Below the pieces are notes generated by a model. The model had not been told where the DNA came from. It saw only the letters and a list, made by a program, of their open reading frames with translations, and searched no databases. This document shows positions 1 through 10,456 of a stretch of 64,000 bases of DNA, piece by piece. The position numbers and the translations under genes were made by a program. This stretch comes from Hydnum rufescens UP504 (Eukaryota > Basidiomycota > Agaricomycetes > Cantharellales > Hydnaceae): NCBI GenBank assembly GCA_014904985.1, contig MU128944.1, positions 175,046 to 239,045 on the forward strand, written 5' to 3'. Position 1 is the stretch's first letter; each line of letters opens with the position of its first letter.

Positions 1-427
1 GGGTACTGTTACCTGAAAATTCACAGCCCCCCTTCCCTTCAAGCAAGTAAAACCTAACTTTTCCCACATGGTCTTGTGTGGCCGTGAATTATCCACCTAT
101 TGAGGCAACAGCCATTCCTCGCAAACGTATAGACTCTTGCCAGAAAGATGCAGCTGCATCCAGATCTGATGGAGTGCTCCAACGTTTGTGGTGTGAGCTC
201 AGTGACAATTGGAGCTAGGAATGTTACATAAGATGACTCGGTATTGGATCAACTCGAGTCAGCTTTGACTTCACTGACAGTGCTTGAGTTCAGTCAGCTC
301 TTGACCAAGGCCGACGCCGATGGACCCCTGACAAAGTTAACCAAGCCGAGTCGCGGCAGCACCGGGAGCGTGGGAAAATTGCCCAAAGTGGAGCGGTGAG
401 TGTCCGTGACTTTGGGAAGAAATGAAT

Positions 428-435
428 TGACGTCA
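428..435 (+). promoter_or_regulatory. CRE/ATF-like palindrome
   Basis: The perfect octamer TGACGTCA is the core site of CREB/ATF-type bZIP factors. It lies 66 bp upstream of the TATA box of the BTB gene, and a half-site (GTGACG) follows within 10 bp. The spacing suits a core-promoter activator site. Use by a factor is inferred only. Confidence 0.35.
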
Positions 436-500
436 CTGTGACGTTGATGCTCACAGATGGATCGAGAAATTCATGGAATGCTTTGGATTCTTCGACGAGT

Positions 501-506
501 TATAAA
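501..506 (+). promoter_or_regulatory. TATA box of the BTB gene
   Basis: TATAAA followed by GG lies 38 bp before the chosen start codon at 544, a normal distance for transcription starting around 530. It supports 544 as the start rather than an upstream in-frame ATG at 447. Confidence 0.5.
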
Positions 507-543
507 GGGAGGGCCACCGTTTTGCTCCCGGCCCCAGCCTCCA

Positions 544-1628
544 ATGAATTCATACTTTTCTCCTGTAGCACGTACGGCCGCTTCCGAGGTGGGCACGGCA
601 AGCCGCCAAGTCGCAAGCATGAACCACGGCCGCTGAAATAGCCATTCAGGTCAAGGAAAACAACGATTCATTGCGTCCCAGAGCTTTGGAAGCAGCTCCG
701 AACGTGAGTTCTCCTTTCCATGTCAGCATTGCACTCACACTAGTGGCAGCCAGGGAGCTCAAGTACTTCAGCGGTGGCCCGACACTCATCAGGACATGCC
801 GCCGTATCGACCGCCTTCAACCCAGAAATTCCCTTGCCACCTCCCTATGACTATCCGCCGGATTTACTTGTGCAATCTATTCCGGACGCGGTCCTCTTTC
901 ATGTCCATAAGAAAATCCTTTTGACGACGTTCAACGCCGACTTCGCTCGATTAATTCAACAATTCACGGAAGCCGATGAACCAATCGTTTTCCTGAACGA
1001 ACCTGCCTCTGTAGTCAACTGTCTGTTGCATATAGTCTATGACTTGTCCTGCCGACAATATCTCCCTTCTCTCCACACCATCTCACAATCCTTGACGACC
1101 CTCACAAAGTATGGCGGTCCCTTGGCCAAGATAGTCACTCCCGCATCCAATATCTTCCAGCACCTCTTGGCCCTGGCACCATCAGATCCGCTAGGTGTGT
1201 ACGTCATCGCCGCCGCCAACCAATTGGAGGACCTTGCTGTTTCGGTCTCGCCCCGCGCACTATCTGTACCACTGGCAAATATTGACGAGTCGGCGGCCAT
1301 TGCAATGGGTCCAAGCTTTCTTTTACGCCTCGTTTCCCTTCACACAAATCGTAGAGAGGCAATGAAGCAGCTTCTTCTTCGTCCCCCCAATGGACACGAA
1401 GATACTCCAGGTTGTAGCCCAGAACAGCGTGATTCGCTCATGCGCGCATATTCGTTGGCTGTAGCATACCTCGCTTGGGAACCAATCATCTCCGCCGATT
1501 CGTCGTGGATTTCAAGTGTCCTTTCACCACTTCTTCCGCACATTACCTGCCGGCTGTGCGAATATAACATGCGGAGTCGTATCCAGGCTATTCTGATTGG
1601 CTGGGACGAATTAAAATGTACCATTTAG
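544..1628 (+). CDS. BTB/POZ domain protein
   Basis: Three exons join in phase: 544-588, 650-703 and 750-1628, with introns of 61 and 46 nt, giving about 325 residues. A low-complexity N-terminus rich in Ser and Ala leads into a BTB-like segment near residues 65-130. There the pattern DAVLFHVHKKILL, followed by a conserved Phe, matches the DVxFxVHKxxL start of fungal BTB domains. Such proteins are strongly expanded in Agaricomycetes, and only some have been linked to Cullin-3 adaptor roles. The C-terminal half is helical and ends in a Cys-containing segment. The GTG at 774 is not used as a start, because the conserved frame runs on upstream through two introns to an ATG just behind the TATA box. 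The partner and process are unknown. Confidence 0.7.
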
Positions 1629-1959
1629 ACGTTTGCTATCATTGGTGAGACTATTGCTGGTTCGGCCCCCGAGCTTTCTGACTCGTTGGGCTGAACAGTC
1701 ATTCCTCAGCACCGTTGGGGAAATTATAGATGGACTTATCGTAGATACCCTGCCTAATATCAGCGCACACATGATCGCTAGTTTTGTGCTTCCTTAACTT
1801 TTCTCCTTTATCTGACACCTGCATTTTCACTTCTTCTACAAGTCTGTGAGCCCTATCAGCACCGCCAGCAAGGCGTGGCCGGAAGTGTCCCTGCAGAAGC
1901 TGGATGTAGTGGCCTGTATTGTGTTGTTGTGTTGTGATTAAATCATATTTGTTTCCGGA
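1629..1959. other. Intergenic, BTB to Lgl
   Basis: This stretch separates two genes in the same orientation. It should contain the terminator of the BTB gene and the promoter of the Lgl/Sro7 gene. I see no TATA box close to 1960 and no conserved open frame. Confidence 0.4.
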
Positions 1960-4900
1960 ATGAAACCGTCCGAAAGATGTTCTTCAGTAGATATGACAAG
2001 GATACCACTGCTCGACTTCAGTTCTACGCTTCGCGATGAGGATGCATGGACCGCGAGCACGTTTAGGCGCCTGGGAATATGTGGGAACATCACCGCGCTG
2101 GCTGTAGAGCCCTTCTCCGGTTTGTTGGCCCTTGGACGGATCGAGGATCTGTGCACTTGTTTGGGAGTTTGTCGGTCTCACTCGAACTCTCCGTACCGGG
2201 GTCTCCATACCGAAGGATTCGTTTCATCAACTTTGTCCAATCTCTTGGAAAGTGGTCGTCGTCGGTAATATCCAACCTTGCTCGAACACTAAGTGCCGAC
2301 ACCTGACTTCATGTCAAGATTCAAGGGACAACCTCCATATTTACGATCTCAAAGATGACTCTGGGAAGCCACTCCGGGTACACTCTCACCAAATATCGAA
2401 GCCAGTCAAGTGAGTACCTTCTGTTATGTAGCTATGCCTCGCTGTCATATATCATTCCCAGTGCTATTGCGGTTTCACCCTCCCATGCGCATGTTAGTTC
2501 TCATGCTTGTAATGGACCGCTCAATGTGCCAATAATCAATACATACCCACAGGCCTTTATCGCACTGAACAATGGGCAATGCATCACGTTCGATCTTGAT
2601 CGGCATTGTTTGTCTCCTTATACGCTCCCAAACGTTTGGGCTCAGCACGAGGATAGGAATGGGATTTTCCGTGCTCGTAGCGTCGGTGCTGAGTGAGCTT
2701 TCTTGCGCTGTCAATGGTTTTAATCGTGAAATCTCAGTATTCCTGATCTAGGCCTGTTTTGACGGATATAGTTGTGCACCCTCGAGATCTGAATCTTCTA
2801 CTCCTTGCCTTTGAAGGTATGCGTCATCCGGGTGGAGTCATCCAGTATTAGAAGACAGGAGCTGACGGTCGTAATTGCAGGTGGAGTGGTCCTTTGGGAT
2901 ATCGTGGGTCATGCAAATGTGTCAGCCTATTTTCAAGCATAACACGAGCATTTATACCTAGACCAAACGTGAAGCTTGTCGAATATACGAACTCAAGAAG
3001 ATGACTCAGAGCATCAAAGAAGTCGATGTGGGCCCAGGTTCCCGCTGCTTGTTAAAGATAAACGCTGATAATCGATCTACACCCCTCAGTCACGTTCAGT
3101 CACATGCCTTGCTATACACCCTTCTGGTAACGTCCGTCATCCCGTGCTCTGCTCATCGGGTTTCCATCTTCAACAACATACCTCCAGATCTTTGCAGCCG
3201 GGCATCTGGATGGTGCGATGTCGTTCTGGTCCCTGGAGGATCCAGGCAGCCCTTTGGCTGTCCGCACACTACCCGCGATCGGACGGGATCAAAGCATCGT
3301 TGAGCCGCGGGAGCCCATATTTAAGCTAGCTTGGAGTTCGTTCCCCCCCCTGGATGAATGCGAACATCTTTTGATAGGTCGCGCTCCTGACAATGTCACT
3401 GCACTTCCACGACTGCTCGGCCCGACCCTGGACTATGCTAGTGGTGAAACTGTCCTTACCGTTCTTGGAGGTACTCTCGCCTCAGATCCCAATGGTGTCA
3501 GCATTCTTCAATTTCCAGTCCCTCACACACCCGACGGGCCAAACGCAGCCCCTGAGCAGGCTGGACTCAATCGTGCGTTGTTCATCGAAAGCTTAACGCC
3601 CCTTGGGATCACCCACTATGAATCACGGGTCCCTGTCCAGGACATCTTGCTCCTGCCTCGGGAGAGCCCACATTTCGCAGCCGCTCGGGATCCCATCGCT
3701 GTCCTCTTGTTATCAAAGCGGCCGGGTGATCGAGCGCTGTCCTCGGTTCTCGAAGCCATGGAATTCCCACCGCCGATCGAATCTTTGGGATCCTCCATGG
3801 GTCCACCGAACTTGAATTATCTACCTTCCGACCAGCATACTGCGACTGCGTTTAATGTCCGTTATCCTATGCCGTCGCCCTCGGCGCCCCGACTTCGACT
3901 CCCTTCCATAATATGGACAGGGCGTGACAATATCTGTGGTGCCATATTTGTAGTGGTGGGGAAAGGGAATTTCTCGCGTTTAATCAGACACTGGGTGGAG
4001 CACGGCGCGCAAGAGGAAGAAGAGGGGCTGAGGCCCTTCAGACGTGTCCCTTTGCGAGCGGGGTCGGCATTCCCAGATACCGAAAGAAAAGACGGGATGC
4101 CTTCGCGGATGGGTAGAGTGAGTGTATTGATCGTGCTTCCTTGTGGGTGCAATATGCTCCAAGCAAGTCTCATAAATCCATTTCATAGCTGGACATTCAT
4201 CATATTATGGTATCTCATCACCACGATCTCACCGTCTGGTTCTCCGATATGAGCCCGCAACTCTTAACATCATCTTCACCCCTACGTTTCGAGTATCCAC
4301 AGCCACTTCCACACCTCACCATCAACATTGGGTCGATCCTCCGGGAGCCTACCCTGGGCTCTATTTTTTCCCGTGCACTTGGCGTGATAACCATACAGTC
4401 TTTGCATCTCGCTACCGATTCTTTGGAATGTCTCATTGTCTTGAATGTCGGAGTGGTCCTCGTATTTCGTTTCGTGGAAGAGGGAGGAAAACGAGACCTT
4501 GGGATATTTGGAGATATTTCCCTCGACTTGGATGGTCCACAGAACATCGTTGTACCGCTGTCGGATCTAGGCCAAGGTCTTCATGATGCGTTCCAACCTG
4601 TGTGTCTTATTGACGCGCGCCGGGGACTCATTACCCGACTTGCCACCTCAGATGTCGGTAAGTCTCAAGAATAGTATCATGGATCCTGTCACTTTCTCAG
4701 AATGTTTGCGTTTATCTAAACAGGCTTTCATGCTGTGGCCTATGCGGATGGGTCACTCACAATTCTTGATATGCGTGACTGCCGAGTAATGTTCCCTCTT
4801 GACGTTGAAGACAAGAAGGCTAAAAAGGCTGCCAATCCTGACGTCGTCAGAGTACTGGAATGGACAGTGTCAAGGATTGGAAATGGTATCTTGGTCCTAC

Positions 4901-6373
4901 TCCTTCATTCTATCCGTGATGAAGCTAAGAGTTGTCCGCCGCGCAGGCCCCGATATTGCGGCTCTTCGCCTAATCGCAGTGCACGATTCTGGAGCTGCAC
5001 GGGTGTTCAATCTCAAGTTGGACAGCAAAGGAATATGGAACATTCATTCTGCGACTAAGAATCCTTTCAAGACATCTGTATCCCACCCAATTACTTCGTT
5101 CGTCATCAACCCTGATGGTTCCGATACGAAACCGACACCGGAAGTTCTGCAAGCTTTGCCTACTGAAGACCCAAGACGAACGTCACTTTCCAAAGCACCC
5201 ACTTCGCCTAACTTGCGCAGTCTCTGGATTTTGGCCTCCTCCAAGGAATGTAGATGTTTTGTGGATGTTACCGGAGAACGTGTGGCGAGAGTAGATTGGA
5301 CAAGTCCCGTGAAACATGTAGAAATGGTATTAAGGACAGGTGGGTGCTTGGATGACCCTTGGTTTCCATGCCTGGGAATTTTACCAAGTACCTAAGGTCG
5401 ACGCGCTATCGTTGCATTCACGGAGACCCGTAATGCTTTGGTATATTCGGTCCCTTTATTGGAGCTTTTGCATACGTTCCGTCTTCCAGATGGCCCTTCA
5501 CGGTGCGAATTTTCTCTGAATCACGGTCGCGCATGCATATAGCTCACAGATGGAACCTGCCAGACTCGGGGAAGTGTCAGGGGATGGCCTTGGAGATTAC
5601 ATCGAGGTTTTTTCAGCTCCAGCCGCGGACTATCCCTACCCGGTTACCGTTTCGACTCTTTTTGAAGGGCGCCGACCTCTTCCACCCCTTGTGCGTTTCG
5701 AGGACGTAAGACCACTGCCTTTGCAACCGGTGCCCCTGTCTGTTGAAGGTTCCTATACTTCATGGATATGGGGTCCAAAAGTATTTTCAGGGAAGGAAAT
5801 CGATGCTTCACGTACGTTTTGTTCCGTCTGGTGTATGCTGAAGCTTTCTAGTCTCGTAACCAGACGAAGTCGGCTCGTTACGAGACTAGAAGCCTCCTCG
5901 CCTTTTCCGTTCTAAAATTAAGTGATCGATGCGATTTCTTATCTAGTTGCAGGACCTGATCGACCTCTACCGAAAGTAGCGCAAGCACCCCCCACATCGG
6001 CACCTCCTACGTCTACTGGAGGGATTTCGGCTGGGCCTAGCAAGGCGGCTTCAAACATGTCTTACGCGTCAGATTTGTATTCCCGGCTCACGAATGCGGT
6101 CACTCAACGAGGGTAAGTCGTACGATCGAACCACTTGTGGTTGTCTACATTCACAATGAATATGAATATTTTGATTCGCCGTATAGGGAGATGCTGGGAG
6201 GATTAGAGGATAGCTTTCAGTCCTTGGGGGACTCGACTAAGGATTTAGCTGGCGAGGTTGGTGGTTTTTTACTTTTCTTCTCTTTTCAATCAGATGGTGA
6301 ATTGATTATGGTTGGGTACATGCAGGCCAAGCGACTGGCACGGAACAATGGTGCAAAGCGTTTCTTCTTTTGA
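1960..6373 (+). CDS. SRO7: Lgl/tomosyn/Sro7-type WD40 protein
   Basis: The protein belongs to the lethal giant larvae/tomosyn/Sro7 family. These are double beta-propeller proteins that bind t-SNAREs and the Sec4/exocyst machinery at sites of polarised secretion. About fourteen exons follow GT-AG rules. The first propeller starts with GNITALAVEPFSGLLALG, and further WD-like blades include HPSGNIFAAGHLDGAMSFW, HHDLTVWFSDMS and AVAYADGSLTILDMR. The C-terminus has a 3' exon pair encoding RGEMLGGLEDSFQSL and a short helix resembling the R-SNARE-like tail of the family. Two single-base deletions break the 5' frame: a G run at 2134-2135 and an A run at 2249-2251. Adding one base to each restores the family sequence. 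The intron at 5812-5946 is unusually long and holds a perfect hairpin. The junction near 3020-3090 is unresolved. The start at 1960 is the first ATG in the conserved frame and is not certain. Confidence 0.75.
5846..5891 (+). repeat. Perfect 15-bp inverted repeat inside an intron
   Basis: Arms 5846-5860 and 5877-5891 are exact reverse complements (TTCTAGTCTCGTAAC on the left) around a 16-nt loop. They lie in the 135-nt intron of the Lgl/Sro7 gene, whose other introns are near 45-75 nt. This could be a small inverted-repeat insertion or an RNA hairpin that shortens the effective splicing distance. Confidence 0.8.
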
Positions 6374-6852
6374 AGGTATTTTTATTTAGCATCGAGGCGC
6401 CCGGCGCCAAGCACATGGCCCGAGTCAGCTGCTATTCAAACCGGCACTTTAATAAGTGTATAATAACGACAATGCCAAATTGTAATATGCCACATCATCA
6501 CCCCCCCCCCAGGGAAGGCGAACGATTGAGATGGCGCGGTGAGTATACCTAGGAACTTGTGAGATGACATAGCAACACAATGAACCTCATGATGAGGATG
6601 CTCACAGGAGAGCAGGCTTCAAGAATGTACGTGAGCCTGGGGATGACATAGCGCGTGGGGTGCAAAAAAAAACAGGATCGCAAACCGCAGACGAGACGGA
6701 GAGGATAGAGCTAGAGCTGGCGATTACACAATGAAGCTGCAAAGCAGGTATTGTAGCTGAACTGAGTCCCAAACAATCAACGTCAAATGACATTGCCACT
6801 CATGCATGCCAGCATAAAAGGAAAATGGGTTGCACCGATGTAATCACCAGGT
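6374..6852. other. Convergent intergenic region
   Basis: This is the 3' flank shared by the Lgl/Sro7 gene (+) and the unrecognised basic protein (-). It contains a run of ten C at 6501-6510 and an A-rich tract near 6665. No supported gene. Confidence 0.4.
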
Positions 6853-7712
6853 CTACGGTGCTGAAGTGCCCGGGGCTTGGTGCAAATCAACCCTATGTTT
6901 CCGCTTTTTCTTTCGATTTCGTCTCCTCTTTCCTTTGCCTTCTGCGGGAGGACCGCCGACCAAAGTGGCTATATCAGACGCTCCCCTCGTCTCTGACTCG
7001 CCATCCGAGTCGTCCGGCGACGCGATGAATACAACGTTGGGAATTTTCGACGAGGACATTATCGGAGGTGGGTTAGGTACTGTGGGGGACTGCTCAACTC
7101 GAGATGGTGGAGAAGGGGAGGGAGTGGGCAAGCCAGAGATTGTGTCTGTTGTGTCTGTTACGGGCGTTGACGCAGGCTTCATATCCCAGTTCTGTTTCTT
7201 CTTCTTCTTCCCCTTCCCCTTGCCGTCGAATACGGAAAGGCGCGCTTCGAGGGATGCTTCCCCTTTGTGGTGCTTCTGGCCCAAGGCCCCAGCTCGACTA
7301 TCTTCCTCTTCGTCAGAGCTATCGGGTTTGGGTCCATTGACTCGAGGACCCTCGTAATCTCCACGAGAGCGCTTGAGGGATGAGGCGACCAGCCTGCCTT
7401 TGAGTTTGGCCGTATCCTTCATACTTGACATACTGGCGCCTAATGGCAGGGGGGCGCCCACGCCCAACCTGCGAAGAGCATCAGCTATAGAACGGGATAT
7501 GCACACAAAGCAAATAGTCCTGACCTTGGCGGTCGGTACATAAATTCCTCAGCCTCCTTCTGGGCCTCGCGAATGGCGGAACTGGGCTCAATTTGATGTG
7601 CGGTCGCGGGCTTTTTCATCCAGGACGAGACCATGTCGTATGCAAGAGAAAAGGAAAGTTCTATCTGGCTCTGAATAGCCTCGGAATCCATCTCCTGGGT
7701 GCCCTCAGGCAT
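6853..7712 (-). CDS. Unrecognised conserved fungal protein, basic C-terminus
   Basis: Two exons, 7712-7525 and 7468-6853, join in phase across a 56-nt intron (donor GTCAGG). The predicted 267 residues fall into three parts. An amphipathic N-terminal segment (QIELSFSLAYDMVSSWMK) is followed by the block RPPRLGVGAPLPLG, which spans the splice junction. The long tail is charged and low in complexity, with KGKGKKKKKQNW and RRRNRKKKRKHR stretches that look like nucleolar or nuclear localisation signals. The RPPRLGVGA block resembles a small fungal family of unknown function that I recall from basidiomycete genomes, but I cannot name it with certainty. A plus-strand open frame over the same bases is its shadow. 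The start at 7712 is the first ATG before the helical segment; extra 5' exons cannot be excluded. Confidence 0.5.
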
Positions 7713-8449
7713 CCCTTGCGCACGAAATCCCCGAATGTGAGGGGCTATACAGGGCCACCACAAACCACGGCAATACCCGAATCTATTATCTGCTGGTCCT
7801 TGCCTACATGACACGACTGAGGGTCAGAACCCAAGGGTTGCAGTATGGCATGGTGGCTGGCTTGGAGTAGTGCCTTGATGCAAGTACCCAAGTAGGGGGA
7901 AAGGAAACACAGGCTGAAAGAATCAAGAATCCTCAAGGTTAGAGGCCTCGCCTGGTCTTACTCTACGGCTCAAACCTTGTTTTGTTATAAATACCCGTCG
8001 ACGAAAGTGTGAAGCGGACACCATGTAAATGAGGACTCCGTGTGGTATTGGATGCGGTATCTCAGGTCGGTGGGTTCTGGAGGTCTGCGGTCATGGACGT
8101 CTTCTCTATTTTTATTTTCTCTTCAGTGTATGTACGATACCCCCTCGGCCTTCGGTGCCCTTGGCGCCCCTCGGGAGCAGCCGGTAGTTGCAGGTTAAAT
8201 ATCGAGTCATCACTCGGATTAGAGAAATATTCTAACATCCACCACATCGCAGGTCTCTTTTGTAATTCATTGGGAAACGATGGGCAGAACCGCTTTACAT
8301 GAGCTCACCCTCGCTGGTGTCCAGGACATAGCCAAAGTCAGAAACCTGATTTCTGCCGTCTCTGTGATACTCACTTTATGGATGGTTAGAAGCGTGGGCT
8401 GGACGTAGCTGGTAAAAGTGAATTCGAGATTCATTCAATCATTGCGCAG
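7713..8449. other. Divergent intergenic region
   Basis: This region separates the divergent basic-protein and dioxygenase genes and should hold both promoters and the unresolved first exon or exons of the dioxygenase. TATAAATA occurs at 7986-7993 on the plus strand. A possible short first exon opens with an ATG at 8280, but I could not prove the splice to 8450. Confidence 0.35.
7986..7993 (+). promoter_or_regulatory. Possible TATA box
   Basis: TATAAATA on the plus strand lies 464 bp before the first certain exon of the dioxygenase gene. It would fit if that gene has a 5' exon between about 8020 and 8340. Position and motif are the only evidence. Confidence 0.25.
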
Positions 8450-10073
8450 GATGATTGCTTGCGCGACAGGGCTGCTCGAAACGCCTCGCATCTCCAAGAA
8501 CTCCACCAGGTTATTTCAGCCCTCAATGCAGCCCAGAGCCCGTTCGTATGTGTAGGTAGTCTTCCCTTGGACCCCTCCTCTCCCATCGCAATCCTCGTCG
8601 GCTCCGGACCGATCTCAGAGGTCTCCACGACGTACACTCCTGTTCACTTCCCCCTCAAGAATGAAGCTGCCCTGCAGCCGCTTCTCGAGGCCTCCAAGCA
8701 AGCCTCATTTGGACGCGGCCACCAGGATATTCTTGATCCTACCTATCGTCGCGCCCTGGTTCTCCATTCTGACCGCTTTGTGGTCGCCCCTACTGGTTCG
8801 CTCGAACCCCACGCTCTTGGGATCGTCGACTCCATCCGTGAGACCCTGTTCCCTGCGGTTGAAAACGACGGTGGCAGCACTCGTAGGATCGTTGCTGTTC
8901 TGGACAAGCTGAATGTCTATGCGGAAGGAGATTTTTTCAAAGGCCATGTCGACACGCCCAAGTCGCCTGATATGTTCGGCACCCTGCTCATTAACCTTCC
9001 CGCCTCGCACGAGGGAGGACAACTTATTGTTCGTTCACCTGAAAATCAGGTGAAGAGGCAAGTGCACAGATGTCGTCTCCGAATGACGTAGGCGCAAGTC
9101 GTGATCAGGTATACATGACGAATTGGGGAAAGGATACTGGCCTCGAATGGGTGGCATTCTTCTCTGATTGCGAACATGAAGTTCTCCCCGTCACGCGCGG
9201 GAAACGGCAAGTCTTCCCTCGGGATAATTGATAAAGCTCATCGATTACGCTTGGCTGTGGATAGCGTGACTCTGTCGTATACACTCTCCTTTGAAAGACC
9301 GATGATGAAACACGGCCCTGTGGACGTTGAAGCACTTGCTGGTTCGAGAGATCTCGCAAGAGAGAAGCTCGTTGATACTCTCAAGGCACCCGGGATTCTG
9401 AGGAAAGGTCGCAGCCTATGTTTTCACCTGCAGCATAAATATGTACGTGTATGCATTTATATGATATATTTATCTTATTCGATTTTTGTTGACGTTCCCC
9501 AGCCGCTGGACCCTGAAAAGACTCCCGTATCGTCAATCGTCAATCAGGTATGTCCTCGGACTCGTTGAGATCCCATACTATTTCTTGATGGTGCCAGAAT
9601 CAAAGCTCAAGGGACGAGATGCCGTCATATACCACGCACTCCAAGCTTCCGGCGCAAGTGTCACCCTACACCTCGTCATCTTCTCCGACCAAAGCCACGT
9701 TCCTGTAGATGACACAGACCGCGATCCCGATTCTACGTCGAACAAGGTGACGATTGGGGGCGTGGACCCTACACCATCATCTACCCCTATGGGGCGACCG
9801 CAGATGTTAGCACCCAGATCACATCAGGGTCCTCGCACATTCTCCGCTGGTCCAGGGGCCGACCGCCCCAGGCCTTGGACGGCCTTGTAGGAAGTCACGG
9901 GCAGCCCGCTGGCACATTATCTCAACCACTCGTATATCTCCTATGGCAATGAGTCGGTGCTGTGTACGGACTATGGGTCTATTTGCATCATCGCTAATGT
10001 ACCTGGCGAAGACGTGAATGCTCCGTGGGGCCCCCTCGTCGAGAATGCCTCAAGGCTTGATGTACTCGACTAA
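8450..10073 (+). CDS. 2-oxoglutarate/Fe(II) dioxygenase-like protein
   Basis: Exons 8450-9049, 9109-9206, 9265-9442, 9503-9547 and 9606-10073 follow the frame of a prolyl-4-hydroxylase-like 2OG-Fe(II) oxygenase family common in Agaricomycetes. Visible landmarks are PFVCVGSLPLD near the N-terminus, FGRGHQDILDPTYRR, the HxD iron ligands in FKGHVDTPKS, and a downstream His in SDCEHEVLPVTRGKR. The distal part ends with YISYGNE. The intron 9207-9264 uses a GC-AG border (GCAAGT donor). A TAG at 9888-9890 interrupts the same frame that later resumes with conserved sequence up to the TAA at 10071-10073, so the C-terminus is either mutated or misread. The first coding exon was not found, because no ATG occurs in frame after the acceptor at 8449. 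Substrate unknown. Confidence 0.65.
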
Positions 10074-10456
10074 ACGCACGGCTCCCCCAGGTAATACGCA
10101 GTACTCCTTTTATTCAAACGTGATCAGCAGGAAGTTGAACGAAAAAAATTAGGCGATGTATAGATTACGGATGTCTAAATCTGCTTCTATCGAAAGCATG
10201 GGGGGTGAGTGTTATACAAAAAATGTTCGAAAAGAAGTAGATGATCGCTGCGGATCGAGAACTGGAGAGGATGCAAGTTGCGACCGCAATTATGAAGATC
10301 TATTATATGACTTGAGTCCGAGAACGAAATGTAAGCGAGGAGAAAGCAAAGTGCGGTTATATGTGAGCAAGCAGACGGGAGAAAGTGGGGATTGGCGCAG
10401 ATGGTGATAAGTGATTATGGGGTCGAGAGAGAATAGTTGAAATGGCCACGGTCTGA
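10074..10456. other. Convergent intergenic region
   Basis: This is the 3' flank of the dioxygenase (+) and the acetyltransferase (-). It is purine-rich on the plus strand and contains an 83-residue open frame that looks like chance coding in AG-rich sequence. No feature is supported. Confidence 0.4.

Larger units (their letters stand above)
1..543. other. Upstream region of the BTB gene
   Basis: No gene is supported here. The right part holds the putative promoter of the BTB gene, with a CRE-like palindrome at 428-435 and a TATA box at 501-506. Around 240-310 the words GAGTCAGCT and CAGTCAGCT recur in a short imperfect direct repeat. The remainder shows no conserved reading frame on either strand. 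Confidence 0.5.

Noticed and set aside
6830..7357. Plus-strand open frame of about 175 residues
   Set aside because: It lies opposite the exons of the basic-protein gene, has no splice support, and its composition is the mirror of the low-complexity coding strand.
10156..10407. Plus-strand 83-residue open frame
   Set aside because: It sits in the purine-rich 3' flank between convergent genes, and no motif or homologue is recognised.
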